From Actinoplanes solisilvae (GTDB taxonomy: Bacteria > Actinomycetota > Actinomycetes > Mycobacteriales > Micromonosporaceae): 64,000 bases of DNA. The stretch is taken from positions 1 to 64,000 of the forward strand of contig NZ_RJAC01000022.1 of assembly GCF_003999975.1 (NCBI RefSeq), in the 5' to 3' direction. The translations under genes and the position numbers were made by a program. Under the pieces are notes generated by a model. It was given only the letters and a program-made list of their open reading frames with translations. It searched no databases and was not told where the DNA came from. Below are positions 8,295-15,788 of this stretch, one piece after another (within the stretch, counting starts at the first letter, position 1; every line of letters starts with the position of its first letter).

Positions 8295-8690
8295 CCTTGC
8301 CTGCTCCCTTGACCGCTTCCTGATCGTTGCCTTGACCGCTGCCCTTGACCGCTCCCGGCGATGACCACCCCTCTGGATCGCTCCCCCTGACCGCACCCTT
8401 GATCGCTCGCCCTTGGCCCCCTCTGGAACGTTCCCGCCTTGACCCCCGTCCTTGATCAGCTTCCCTTGACCACGGCCCGTGAACGTTCCGCCCTTGACTG
8501 CCTCTCCTTGACCACCCCTACCTTGACCTTCTGCTCTGGAACCTTCTCCCTTGACCGCCTCTCCTTGGGCACCCCTTTCTTGACCATCTGCTCTGGGACC
8601 TACTCCGTTGGCTACCTCTTCTTGGCCGCCTCTCCTTGATCACCTCTCCTTGACCATCCCGCGATCGACCTCCTTGATCTCCCCTGATTG
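8295..8690. repeat. Degenerate TTGACC-rich repeat field with three 57-bp units
   Basis: No gene is convincing between the GH3 stop (8170) and 8896. From about 8295 the top strand is pyrimidine-rich and repeats CTTGACC, CTTGATC or CTCTGGA about every 16-20 bases. Three clearer units of 57 bp start at 8496, 8553 and 8610; 57 equals three times 19. They translate in one frame as a 19-residue repeat (LSLTTPxLTxCSGT), but that 66-codon frame begins with TTG and has no ribosome binding site. Downstream, 8700-8895 is less GC-rich and probably holds the promoter of the next gene. Confidence 0.75.
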
Positions 8691-8895
8691 CTCTTTTTAA
8701 CGCTACGTCGTCGAACCGATCGGAGGTCGTTCAGAGTCGTCGAGGTGACGATCAGCGCCGGGTCAGAACGCGCATTCCTCGTGTTTCCATGATCGGGATT
8801 TGCTGTTCCGGGCAACCGTTTATCTAAACCTGGAAATTTAGAATTGGCATGATCGTCATGGCGATTTGGGTCGGGCGGCGCGGGAGAATTAACTC

Positions 8896-9729
8896 ATGCG
8901 ATATCAGCAGCTTTCATTGTTCTCCCGTTCGGTGACGGCTGCTATGCGCGACCGCACGAAATCGCGGAAGTATTGTCCGGAGATGGATGCGTTCCGGGCG
9001 GAACATGCGCGGTGCCGTGACTGGGGCCTGAAACGACGTCACGCGGAGAAGCTGTGCCGGCTGCACGGCTGCTCCCGCCTCTGCGACGAGGTCGGCCTGC
9101 ACGACGAGGTCGATCCCGACCCGCCGTTCAACTGGCCAACCGGCGTTGCCCTGGCCCGGCGACCAGGACCCCCGCCGGCGAGCGTCGTTGCCCCGGCGGC
9201 GCCGTCGACGTGGAACGCTGTGACTCCAATGACGGCGCCCTCGACGTCGAGTGCTGTTACCCCAGCGAGTGCACGCTCGCCGCTGACGCCGAGCGCTTCG
9301 GAGCTGGTCGCGTTCACCGGCGATGGCGTTCGCGGCGATGACGTTCGCGGCGATGGCGTTCGCGGCGATGGCGTTCGCGGCGATGGCGTTCGCGGTGGTG
9401 GCGTTTGCGGTGGTGGCGTTTGCGGTGGTGGCGTTTGCGGTGGTGGTGTTCGCGGTGGTGGTGTTCGCGGTGGTGGTGTTCGCGGTGATGACGTTCGCGG
9501 CGGTGGCCTCTGCGGTGATGGCGTTCGGCGTGATGACGCTCGCCGAGATGACGCCCGCTGCGGTCAGGTGATCACCGCGCGGCGGGCTGCCAGTGTCACG
9601 ACGTTCGCCTTCGTCGGGTGGTCGGTTTGCGTGCGGTTCCGCGTGGTTGGCCGGCATATCGATCCGCGACCGGTCGAACGAGTCCTCGCCCACAGTGGTC
9701 GCCCACCGCCGTCGTGCGGGCAGTCATAG
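8896..9729 (+). CDS. Unknown protein with a conserved-looking N-terminus and a pentapeptide tandem repeat
   Basis: A 277-codon frame with a plausible RBS (GGGAG, ten bases before the ATG). The first 75 residues (rich in Arg/Lys, with 'MRYQQLSLFSRS' and Cys at 28, 40, 54, 59 and 63) look like a real small domain, but I cannot name it. After a Pro/Ala/Ser/Thr linker, residues about 142-221 are sixteen copies of a five-residue unit (GDGVR, later GGGVC or GGGVR) encoded by a 15-bp tandem array. The last 50 residues look random and may be read-through of non-coding sequence. I do not recognise the family. The array can change length without shifting the frame. Confidence 0.45.
   Translation: MRYQQLSLFSRSVTAAMRDRTKSRKYCPEMDAFRAEHARCRDWGLKRRHAEKLCRLHGCSRLCDEVGLHDEVDPDPPFNWPTGVALARRPGPPPASVVAPAAPSTWNAVTPMTAPSTSSAVTPASARSPLTPSASELVAFTGDGVRGDDVRGDGVRGDGVRGDGVRGGGVCGGGVCGGGVCGGGVRGGGVRGGGVRGDDVRGGGLCGDGVRRDDARRDDARCGQVITARRAASVTTFAFVGWSVCVRFRVVGRHIDPRPVERVLAHSGRPPPSCGQS
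9319..9558. repeat. 15-bp tandem array, about 16 copies
   Basis: The unit GGCGATGGCGTTCGC starts at 9319 and repeats with exact 15-bp period to 9558. Copies 1-5 carry GGCGATG, copies 6-11 drift to GGTGGTG, and the last three are more diverged. The unit has no stop codon in several frames, so long open frames on both strands here are a repeat artefact. Plus frame 1 gives GDGVR, plus frame 2 AMAFA, and one minus frame gives an Ala-Asn-rich pentapeptide. Confidence 0.9.
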
Positions 9730-9991
9730 TTCCCCGGATTTTCTGTGCGCCGAGGCTGGCCGCGTTCCTCGCCGGTCTACGGCCCCGGCGCCCCACACCA
9801 CACCCCCGACTCGTGCCAGTTTCGCGTTTGCGTGTTCGTCGAACATGGCGGCGTGGCTTTCCGGCCGAATCCGGGGTGGATTAATGCCGCACGTATTTCG
9901 TCAGAGTGCGGTCGAATGGCCGGTGCGGTATCGAAGTTGTCACGACTCGGCGGGCAAACAAATTTCCGCCTGATGAAAGGAGTGGTATAAG
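9730..9991. other. Intergenic stretch, no supported gene
   Basis: Base composition is more AT-rich toward the end (around 9890-9985). Short frames of 80-126 codons cross it on both strands but show no domain, start signal or codon bias that sets them apart. It ends in a good RBS-like GAAAGGAG (9975-9982) that serves the small frame described next. Confidence 0.5.
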
Positions 9992-10111
9992 GTGGGCGTC
10001 GCGGCCATAGCCATTCTGTGCGGGCCTGGACGAATTCTGATAAAGGCGTGGCTTGGTGGTGCGGCCGCTGATTCTTGGCTGTGGCGGTTCCGTCAGCGGA
10101 AGAAATGCTGA
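9992..10111 (+). CDS. Possible 39-residue small protein
   Basis: GTG at 9992 lies nine bases after GAAAGGAG, one of the better ribosome binding sites in this island. The frame encodes a hydrophobic N-terminal half (VAAIAILCG) and a strongly basic end (RFRQRKKC). The pattern suits a small membrane-associated peptide, but length and context give little support. It has no recognised family, and no partner gene is adjacent. Confidence 0.25.
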   Translation: MGVAAIAILCGPGRILIKAWLGGAAADSWLWRFRQRKKC

Positions 10112-10340
10112 ATCTGGGCTCGATCGCCGCGTGGCAGGGCGCGATGCGTTGCTCCTTCTCCGACACATTCGCCTGGGCGTGACAGCACGGAGCCTGACGC
10201 TCGGTCACCTGGAATGTGTGCGTCGGAAGAGATCGCTATGCACTGGAGCAGGGAAGCACCGGCCTACGCACAGCCGAGAGCCGGCCCATGCAGCAGCGGG
10301 TGAGGGCCGGGCGGCGGGGTGGGCCAGGCGGCGGTGGCCC

Positions 10341-10391
10341 GGGTGGCGGCGTGGGCCGGGTGGCGGCGTGGGCCGGGTCGCGGCGTGGGCC
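10341..10391. repeat. Three tandem copies of a 17-bp G-rich unit
   Basis: GGGTGGCGGCGTGGGCC occurs at 10341, 10358 and 10375 (third copy with one change), with a decayed copy before it. It lies about 100 bases upstream of the LacI gene. The rest of 10112-10494 shows no gene. The repeated GGG runs could form a G-quadruplex. Confidence 0.75.
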
Positions 10392-10494
10392 GGGGAAGTG
10401 CGTGGCGCGGCCTGGGGGATGTGACCGCTTGTGGGGCCTCGGTCACGGTGCTCTATAGGATCGCGCATGACGAACGCGGTGGGGGGAAACACGG

Positions 10495-11508
10495 ATGGCG
10501 ACGATCAATGATGTCGCGCGGGCTGCCGGTGTGTCGCCGAGCACGGTGTCGTATGTGCTCAGCGGGCGCCGCCCGATCTCCGCGCAGACCCGGGAACGGG
10601 TGCAGGCCGCGATCGCCGAGCTCGGGTTTCATCCGCATGCGGGGGCCCGCGCGCTGGCCAGCAGCCGCACCAACGTGCTGGCGCTGGTCATTCCGCTGCG
10701 CACCGACGTGAACGTGCCGGTCATCATGCAGTTCGCGTCGGCTGTCGTGACCGCGTCCCGCGTGCACAACCATGACGTTCTCCTGCTGACCAAGGATGAG
10801 GGCACGGCCGGGCTGGAGCGCGTCGCGCACAGCACGATGGTCGACGCGCTCCTGGTCATGGACGTCGAGCGGGACGACGTTCGCATCCCCGCGCTGCGCC
10901 GGCTCAAGCAGCCGTCCGTGCTGATCGGGCTGCCTGAAGACCCGGCCGGGATCGCCTGCGTCGACCTCGACTTCGAGGCCGCGGCGGCCGAGGCACTGCG
11001 GCACCTGTCGTTCCACGGGCACCGCCGTGTCGCCCTGGTGGGTCCGTCACCGGCTGTCTACAAGCGCGGCACCACGTACGCGGAACGCTTTTTGACCGGT
11101 TTCACCGCGGCGAGTGACCAGCTCGGCTTGGAAACGCTGGCGCACCCGTGCGAACCGGATCGCGAGGGCGTGCGGGCCTGCCTCAATGACATCGACGCGC
11201 AGCTGCCCGGCGCGACCGCCCTCGTCGTGCACAACGAGGAGGCTTTGCGCCTGGTGCTCGAGGAGTTGCGGGCCAGCGGGCGCCGCGTCCCGGCGGACAT
11301 CTCCGTGGTCGCGGTCTGCCCGCGGGACGTGGCGCTCAGCATGCCGCTGCCGTTGACCTCGGTCGACATACCGGCTCATGACGTCGGGGCGCTCGCCGTC
11401 GAGACCGCGATGCGCCTTCTCGACGGAAGACACATCGAGCCCGTACGCCTTCTGCCCCCGACCCTCGTCGAACGTGAGAGCAGCGCCGACCTCAGGCCTG
11501 CTGGTTGA
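10495..11508 (+). CDS. LacI-family transcriptional regulator of the glycan locus
   Basis: A 337-residue repressor. Residues 1-47 form the LacI helix-turn-helix and hinge ('TINDVARAAGVSPSTVSYVLSGRRPIS', then 'RVQAAIAELGFHPHAGARAL'). Residues 60-330 form the periplasmic-binding-protein-like sensor domain with 'ALVIPLRTDVNVP', 'HRRVALVGPS' and 'TSVDIPAHDVGALAVE'. GGGGGGA before the ATG serves as RBS. It is the only LacI regulator in the window and sits between the GH3 gene and the ABC/GH31 operon, each preceded by TCGAAGCGCTTCGA palindromes; regulation of both in response to an oligosaccharide is the natural inference. No copy of the palindrome is seen at its own promoter. Its 3' end overlaps the convergent VOC gene by 17 bases. 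Confidence 0.92.
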   Translation: MATINDVARAAGVSPSTVSYVLSGRRPISAQTRERVQAAIAELGFHPHAGARALASSRTNVLALVIPLRTDVNVPVIMQFASAVVTASRVHNHDVLLLTKDEGTAGLERVAHSTMVDALLVMDVERDDVRIPALRRLKQPSVLIGLPEDPAGIACVDLDFEAAAAEALRHLSFHGHRRVALVGPSPAVYKRGTTYAERFLTGFTAASDQLGLETLAHPCEPDREGVRACLNDIDAQLPGATALVVHNEEALRLVLEELRASGRRVPADISVVAVCPRDVALSMPLPLTSVDIPAHDVGALAVETAMRLLDGRHIEPVRLLPPTLVERESSADLRPAG

Positions 11509-11902
11509 TACGCACCATGTTGCCGGCCGGGTCGCGGAAAGCGCAGTCGCGAATCCCGTACGGCTGGTCGATCGGCTCCTGAACCACGTCGGCGCCGTTC
11601 TTCTGCACCTGCTCGAACGCCTCGTCGACGTTCGGGGCGCTGAGCACGATGCTCGCGTAGCTGCCCTTGGCCATCAGCTCGGCGATCGTACGTTTCTCGT
11701 CGTCGGTGAGGCCCGGGTCGACGGTCGGCGGGTGCAGGACGATCGACGTCTGCGGCTGTCCGGGCGGGCCGATGGTGATCCAGCGCATCTCGCCGTACCC
11801 GACGTCGTTGCGGACCTCGAAGCCCATCGTGTCGCGCCAGAACTCGAGCGACGCCTCGGGGTTGTCGGCCGGAAGGAAGGTGTTCGCAATGGTGAGGTTC
11901 AT
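11492..11902 (-). CDS. VOC/glyoxalase-superfamily protein
   Basis: A 136-residue protein of two beta-alpha-beta-beta-beta repeats, the vicinal oxygen chelate fold. It begins 'MNLTIANTFLPADNPEASLEFWRDTMGFEV' and ends with the family's 'GIRDCAFRDPAGNMVRI'. Substrate unknown: members include glyoxalases, dioxygenases and antibiotic-binding proteins. The ATG at 11902 is chosen because it fits the family start; a GTG at 11920 would add six residues and overlap the upstream stop. It follows the AraC regulator by ten bases on the same strand, so the two form an operon, a common actinobacterial pairing. Confidence 0.85.
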   Translation of the reverse strand: MNLTIANTFLPADNPEASLEFWRDTMGFEVRNDVGYGEMRWITIGPPGQPQTSIVLHPPTVDPGLTDDEKRTIAELMAKGSYASIVLSAPNVDEAFEQVQKNGADVVQEPIDQPYGIRDCAFRDPAGNMVRINQQA

Positions 11903-11912
11903 GCCACCCACG

Positions 11913-12371
11913 CTAGACACCGGGCGTACGGCTTGCTTCTCGATTCCTGACCGGTCGGGTCGCCTGCTTCACGACGAAGGTCGGCAGGCCCGCGACCTGC
12001 GGCTCCTCGGCGGTCATGCGGCGGTAGGCGCTCGGTGACATGCCGACCAGTTCGCTGAAGCGGGTGCTGAACGTGCCGAGCGAGGAACACCCGACGGCGA
12101 AGCAGACATCGGTGACGGACAGGTCGCCGCGGCGCAGCAGGGCCATGGCGCGTTCGATGCGGCGGGTCATGAGATAGCTGTACGGCGACTCGCCGAACGC
12201 GGCACGGAATTCGCGGCTCAGATGCCCGGCGGAGACGTTGACGCCACGGGCGAGAGCTTCGACGTCGAGGGGCTGGGCGTAGTCGCGGTCGATGCGGTCA
12301 CGAACCCGCCGCAGCAGCCGCAGATCTTTGAGTCGCTGCTCATGCTTGGCAGTCGAAACCGTGGCAGTCAC
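11913..12371 (-). CDS. AraC-family transcriptional regulator
   Basis: About 152 residues, little more than the DNA-binding domain. Two helix-turn-helix motifs are visible: 'LDVEALARGVNVSAGHLSREFRAAFGESPYSYL' and 'LSVTDVCFAVGCSSLGTFSTRFSELVGMSPSAYR'. The short N-terminus has no ligand-binding cupin. GTG at 12371 is chosen because GGGAGGAGA lies five bases upstream; the longer frame from 12419 lacks such a site. It is co-transcribed with the VOC gene, which it probably regulates, and diverges from the HelD gene. Confidence 0.9.
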   Translation of the reverse strand: MTATVSTAKHEQRLKDLRLLRRVRDRIDRDYAQPLDVEALARGVNVSAGHLSREFRAAFGESPYSYLMTRRIERAMALLRRGDLSVTDVCFAVGCSSLGTFSTRFSELVGMSPSAYRRMTAEEPQVAGLPTFVVKQATRPVRNREASRTPGV

Positions 12372-12471
12372 ACTCTCCTCCCATTCAGAACATATAACAC
12401 ACATGGGGGCTTGCGGCAAGACCCGGGTGCTGCTGAAGAATCGCTGCTCACAGCCAGTTTCGGGGGTATTC

Positions 12472-14583
12472 GTGGATCACCTGACCAGCGTTTTCGATGT
12501 GCCGCCGGCCAAGGCCGACCCGGCGCTGATCGCCGAGGACGAGAAGCATTTCACGGCGGTCGCGGCCAGCCTCGCGCAGACGGTCGCCCGTCTCGAGGAC
12601 CAGCTCGAGACCGTACGCCGTGCGCCCGCGGGCAAGGGCAGGCAGGCGATCGACCGTGACGACGAGATCCGCCGCCTGATCGCGCGCCTGCGTGCGCTCA
12701 GCCGCTACAGCCTCGACATCTGCCTCGGTCGTATGGTCGGCGACGAGCCTGTCTACGTGGGCCGTTTCGGGCTCACCGACAGTGAGGGCCGCCGGCTGCT
12801 GGTCGACTGGCGGTCACCGGCGGCCGAACCGTTCTTCGGCGCGACCCACGCCCGGCCGATGGGTCTGACCAGCCGCCGCCGCTACCGCTGGACGCGGGGG
12901 CGGATCACCGACTACTGGGACGAGGTGTTCACGCCCGACGGGCTCGAGGGGCACGCCGCGCTCGACGACCAGTCCGCGTTCATCGCCAGCCTGGGCGGCA
13001 ACCGGTCGGCGCGGATGCGCGACGTGCTCGGCACGATCCAGGCCGACCAGGACGCGATCATCCGCGCGGGGTCGTCCGGCGCCCTCGTCGTGGACGGCGG
13101 ACCGGGCACGGGCAAGACCGTCGTCGCGCTGCACCGTACGGCGTATCTGCTCTATTCCGACCGCCGTCGCGGGGTGCTTTTCGTCGGGCCGCACGAGCCC
13201 TATCTGGCGTACGTGGGTGACGTTCTGCCCAGCCTCGGCGAGGAGGACGTGCAGACCTGCATGCTGCGCGACCTCGTACCGGAAGGGTTGACCGCCGGTG
13301 AGGAGACCGACCCTCACGTGGAGCGGCTCAAGTCGTCCGTCGCGATCGTGGGGGCGATCGAGGCGGCGGTCCGGTTCTACGAGGAGCCGCCGTCGAAAGG
13401 CATGGTCGTCGCGACCGACGACGACGAGATCCGCCTGACCGCCGCCGACTGGGCCGAAGCCTTCGACGCGCCGGGACCGGGCACTCCGCACAACGAGGGC
13501 CGCGAACAGGTGTGGGACGAGTTGCTGGCGATCCTGGCCGCCAAATACCAGGGCGACGAGCCGGGCGACCTGCTGCGGCGCTCGCTGCTGCGCAACCGGG
13601 AGCTGGCCGCCGCGTTCAACCGCGCCTGGCCCCTGCTGGAACCCGAGGACATCGTCGCCGATCTGTGGTCGGTGCCGGCCTACCTGCGGCGATGCGCTCC
13701 CTGGCTTCGTCCCGAAGAGATAAGAGCCCTCCAGCGTATGGATCCCCGCGCGTGGACTGTCTCCGATCTGCCGCTGCTCGACGCGGCCCGGCACCGGCTC
13801 GGTTCCTCCTCGGAGGCCCGCTTGCGGCGCCGGCAGGAGGCCACGCTGGCCGCCCAGCGCGTCGACATGGACCGCGTCGTCGACGAGCTGATCGCCTCGC
13901 ACGCCTACGACGACGGCGAGGGCCTGATGCAGATGCTCGTCCAGAAGGACATGCGCGACGTGCTGGTCGACGAGGGCACGGCGCCGGCTGGTGACCCTCT
14001 GGCCGGGCCGTTCGCGCACGTCGTGGTCGACGAGGCGCAGGAGCTGACCGACGCGCAGTGGCAGATGCTGCTGCAACGCTGCCCGTCGCGCAGCTTCACG
14101 ATCGTCGGCGACCGGGCCCAGGCGCGGCACGGCTTCACCGAGTCGTGGCAGGAACGCCTGGCCCGCATCGGCCTCGACCGCGTCACCGTAGCGTCGTTGA
14201 CGATCAATTACCGTACGCCCGCCGAAGTGATGGCCGAGGCCGAGCCGGTCATCCGTACGGCGCTGCCCGACGCCAACGTGCCGACGTCGATCCGGTCGAG
14301 TGGCGTGCCGGTCCTGCACGGATCCACATCGGAGCTGGCGACAATCGTCGACGGATGGCTCGCGGCCCACGCCGAGGGAATCGCCTGCGTGATCGGCGAC
14401 CCTTCCTTCGAGCCGACGGCAGCGCGGGTGCGGTCGCTGACCCCGACGCTGGCCAAGGGTCTCGAGTTCGACCTCGTCGTGCTGATCGACCCCGCGTCGT
14501 TCGGCTCCGGGATAGAAGGAGCGGTCGACCGCTACGTCGCCATGACCCGCGCTACGCAGCAACTGGTGATCCTCACTTCTTGA
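12472..14583 (+). CDS. helD: HelD-like UvrD/Rep-family ATPase (RNA polymerase recycling factor)
   Basis: About 703 residues. An N-terminal coiled coil (about 20-60, 'AASLAQTVARLEDQLETVRR') precedes the SF1 helicase core: Walker A 'GGPGTGKTVVALHRTAYLLY' (Lys215), Walker B 'HVVVDEAQELTDAQWQML', motif III/IV 'FTIVGDRAQAR' and the final 'KGLEFDLVVLIDP' with 'VAMTRATQQLVIL'. This order and 'RYSLDICLGRMV ... YVGRFGL ... VDWRSPAAEPFF' are typical of HelD, which pries RNA polymerase off DNA and in actinobacteria can affect rifamycin tolerance. GTG at 12472 is chosen because GGGGG precedes it and family proteins start there; the frame stays open 60 codons further up. The 3' end overlaps the convergent lipoprotein gene by 11 bases. 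Confidence 0.88.
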   Translation: MDHLTSVFDVPPAKADPALIAEDEKHFTAVAASLAQTVARLEDQLETVRRAPAGKGRQAIDRDDEIRRLIARLRALSRYSLDICLGRMVGDEPVYVGRFGLTDSEGRRLLVDWRSPAAEPFFGATHARPMGLTSRRRYRWTRGRITDYWDEVFTPDGLEGHAALDDQSAFIASLGGNRSARMRDVLGTIQADQDAIIRAGSSGALVVDGGPGTGKTVVALHRTAYLLYSDRRRGVLFVGPHEPYLAYVGDVLPSLGEEDVQTCMLRDLVPEGLTAGEETDPHVERLKSSVAIVGAIEAAVRFYEEPPSKGMVVATDDDEIRLTAADWAEAFDAPGPGTPHNEGREQVWDELLAILAAKYQGDEPGDLLRRSLLRNRELAAAFNRAWPLLEPEDIVADLWSVPAYLRRCAPWLRPEEIRALQRMDPRAWTVSDLPLLDAARHRLGSSSEARLRRRQEATLAAQRVDMDRVVDELIASHAYDDGEGLMQMLVQKDMRDVLVDEGTAPAGDPLAGPFAHVVVDEAQELTDAQWQMLLQRCPSRSFTIVGDRAQARHGFTESWQERLARIGLDRVTVASLTINYRTPAEVMAEAEPVIRTALPDANVPTSIRSSGVPVLHGSTSELATIVDGWLAAHAEGIACVIGDPSFEPTAARVRSLTPTLAKGLEFDLVVLIDPASFGSGIEGAVDRYVAMTRATQQLVILTS

Positions 14584-15091
14584 CGCACCGGGCGAACGTG
14601 ACCCCGTAATCGTCGACGCTCGGCCCCTGGCAGATCTCGGTGGTGATCCCCCGGGAGCCGAAGCTGTCCTCGCGCGAGTCGGTGACGACCTCGCTGCGCC
14701 CGTCCGCCCCCGACGTGTAGGTGACCGGGATCGGATCCCCCTCAACCGTCGGCCGGCTGACGCGCAGCTTCGCCAGGCGCCCAGCCGAAGCCGCGTCAAC
14801 GAAACAACGAGCGGCCGCAGCGTCGAGGCGTTCCCCCTGACCAAGGGTGAAGTCACCGCAGTCGACCAGCGCCGGGACGCCTTGGCCCGGGCTGAGCGTA
14901 GTGCTCGGCTCGGACGGGCCTTCCCTGGTCGCACGCGGCCCAAGACTCGGGTCGACGAACGGCGGCGCGCCGGCAGACGACGGGGTGGCGGTTGGCGGCG
15001 GCGTGGCGGTGGGCGGCGATGCCTGGATTGTCGGCTCCCCGCAGGCGGCCAGCAGCAACAGCACGAGTACGAGGGCCGGCAGTCGCTTCAC
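14573..15091 (-). CDS. Small secreted lipoprotein, unknown function
   Basis: 172 residues. The first 18 form a lipoprotein signal with lipobox 'LLAAC' (Cys17), so it should be anchored on the outer face of the membrane. A Pro/Thr/Ser-rich linker (about 20-70) leads to a compact domain with four Cys residues ('LVDCGDFTLGQGE', 'ARCFVDA', 'TEICQGP', 'FARCVKK'), probably two disulfides. The GTG start is preceded by AGGAAGG. The frame remains open upstream only because the DNA there is G-rich on the top strand. No family recognised. Confidence 0.75.
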   Translation of the reverse strand: MKRLPALVLVLLLLAACGEPTIQASPPTATPPPTATPSSAGAPPFVDPSLGPRATREGPSEPSTTLSPGQGVPALVDCGDFTLGQGERLDAAAARCFVDAASAGRLAKLRVSRPTVEGDPIPVTYTSGADGRSEVVTDSREDSFGSRGITTEICQGPSVDDYGVTFARCVKK

Positions 15092-15139
15092 AGGGCACCT
15101 TCCTCGGAGCGGAGAGTAGACATCTTGGACGCACCGGCC

Positions 15140-15500
15140 GGCCGCGGGGTTGCGGCCGCTCCGAGGTTGGGGGAGAGGACGCCGCGCGAAGTTTGGGTGA
15201 CGGGCGGTGTTTGGGGTGAGGGGCGGGGGACTGGGCCGGTGTCTGGGTGAGGGGTGGAGACCGGCCGGTGTTGGGGCGAGAAGCGGAGGCCGGGGTTGGG
15301 TTGGGTTGGGGGCGCCGCGGGCCCGGGCAGCGACTGCTGGCGCGGGATGGCGTGCTGGCCGGGGTTGGGGTGAGTGGCGGGGGTCGGGTCTGGGCGGATG
15401 CGGACGGTGACCGTTGGCGGGAGGACGTGCTGGCCGGGGTTGGGGGAACTGCGGGGGCCGGGCCTGGGCGGGAGCGGGGTTGGCTGATGGGCCGGGACAG
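15140..15500. repeat. G-rich degenerate repeat tract upstream of the lipoprotein gene
   Basis: No gene is supported between 15092 and 15788. The top strand of 15140-15500 repeats GGCCGGGGTTGGGG and GGTGTTTGGGGTGAGG-type words at irregular intervals, with many runs of three to five G. On the bottom strand this reads as Pro/His/Asn-rich codons (HPNPGQH), so apparent frames here are compositional. The tract could form G-quadruplexes. From 15600 on, the operators and promoter of the ABC operon begin. Confidence 0.6.
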
Positions 15501-15661
15501 CCCGGAAGCGGCGTGAGGAGGGTGACCAGGCAGTCGGCGGGACTGCTGGGTCGCGCTCGTTGGAGGACCCGTACTTCTGGGTTGGTCTCGGTCTTGGAAA
15601 TGTCTCTGTCACACCGTTGACATCTGCGGGCGGCGGCACTTAGCGTCCTCCCAAGCCCCGC

Positions 15662-15677
15662 GTCGAAGCGCTTCGAC
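15662..15677. promoter_or_regulatory. LacI-type operator 1 of the sugar ABC operon
   Basis: GTCGAAGCGCTTCGAC, a perfect 16-bp palindrome containing the 14-bp core found before GH3. Its centre is 45 bp from that of the second site, a spacing of about four helical turns that would suit cooperative binding. Confidence 0.82.
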
Positions 15678-15705
15678 AATGTTGTGAAGACGGCTTTTAC
15701 CGCAT

Positions 15706-15723
15706 CGTCGAAGCGCTTCGACG
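15706..15723. promoter_or_regulatory. LacI-type operator 2 of the sugar ABC operon
   Basis: CGTCGAAGCGCTTCGACG, a perfect 18-bp palindrome, the most extended of the three copies. It ends 65 bases before the ATG of the binding-protein gene, where a repressor would block transcription start or clearance. Confidence 0.84.
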
Positions 15724-15788
15724 GATATTCATCACCACGGATCTATGTGAGCTCAGCTCTCCTGAAGCACCTCCCGGAGGACGAAACC

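Noticed and set aside
8439..8639. 66-codon frame with a 19-residue repeat
   Set aside because: TTG start, no RBS, repeats arise from the 57-bp DNA units.
8914..9693. 259-codon minus frame with Ala-Asn-Thr pentapeptides resembling pentapeptide-repeat proteins
   Set aside because: The pattern A-N-x-x-x comes from the 15-bp array; flanks are antisense to a frame with a good RBS and lack the Leu/Phe core of real pentapeptide repeats.
12814..14943. 709-codon minus-strand frame
   Set aside because: Antisense to HelD, no domains, no RBS.
14573..15679. 368-residue version of the small lipoprotein
   Set aside because: The upstream part is Pro-rich translation of G-rich DNA; the GTG at 15091 with RBS and lipobox is the real start.
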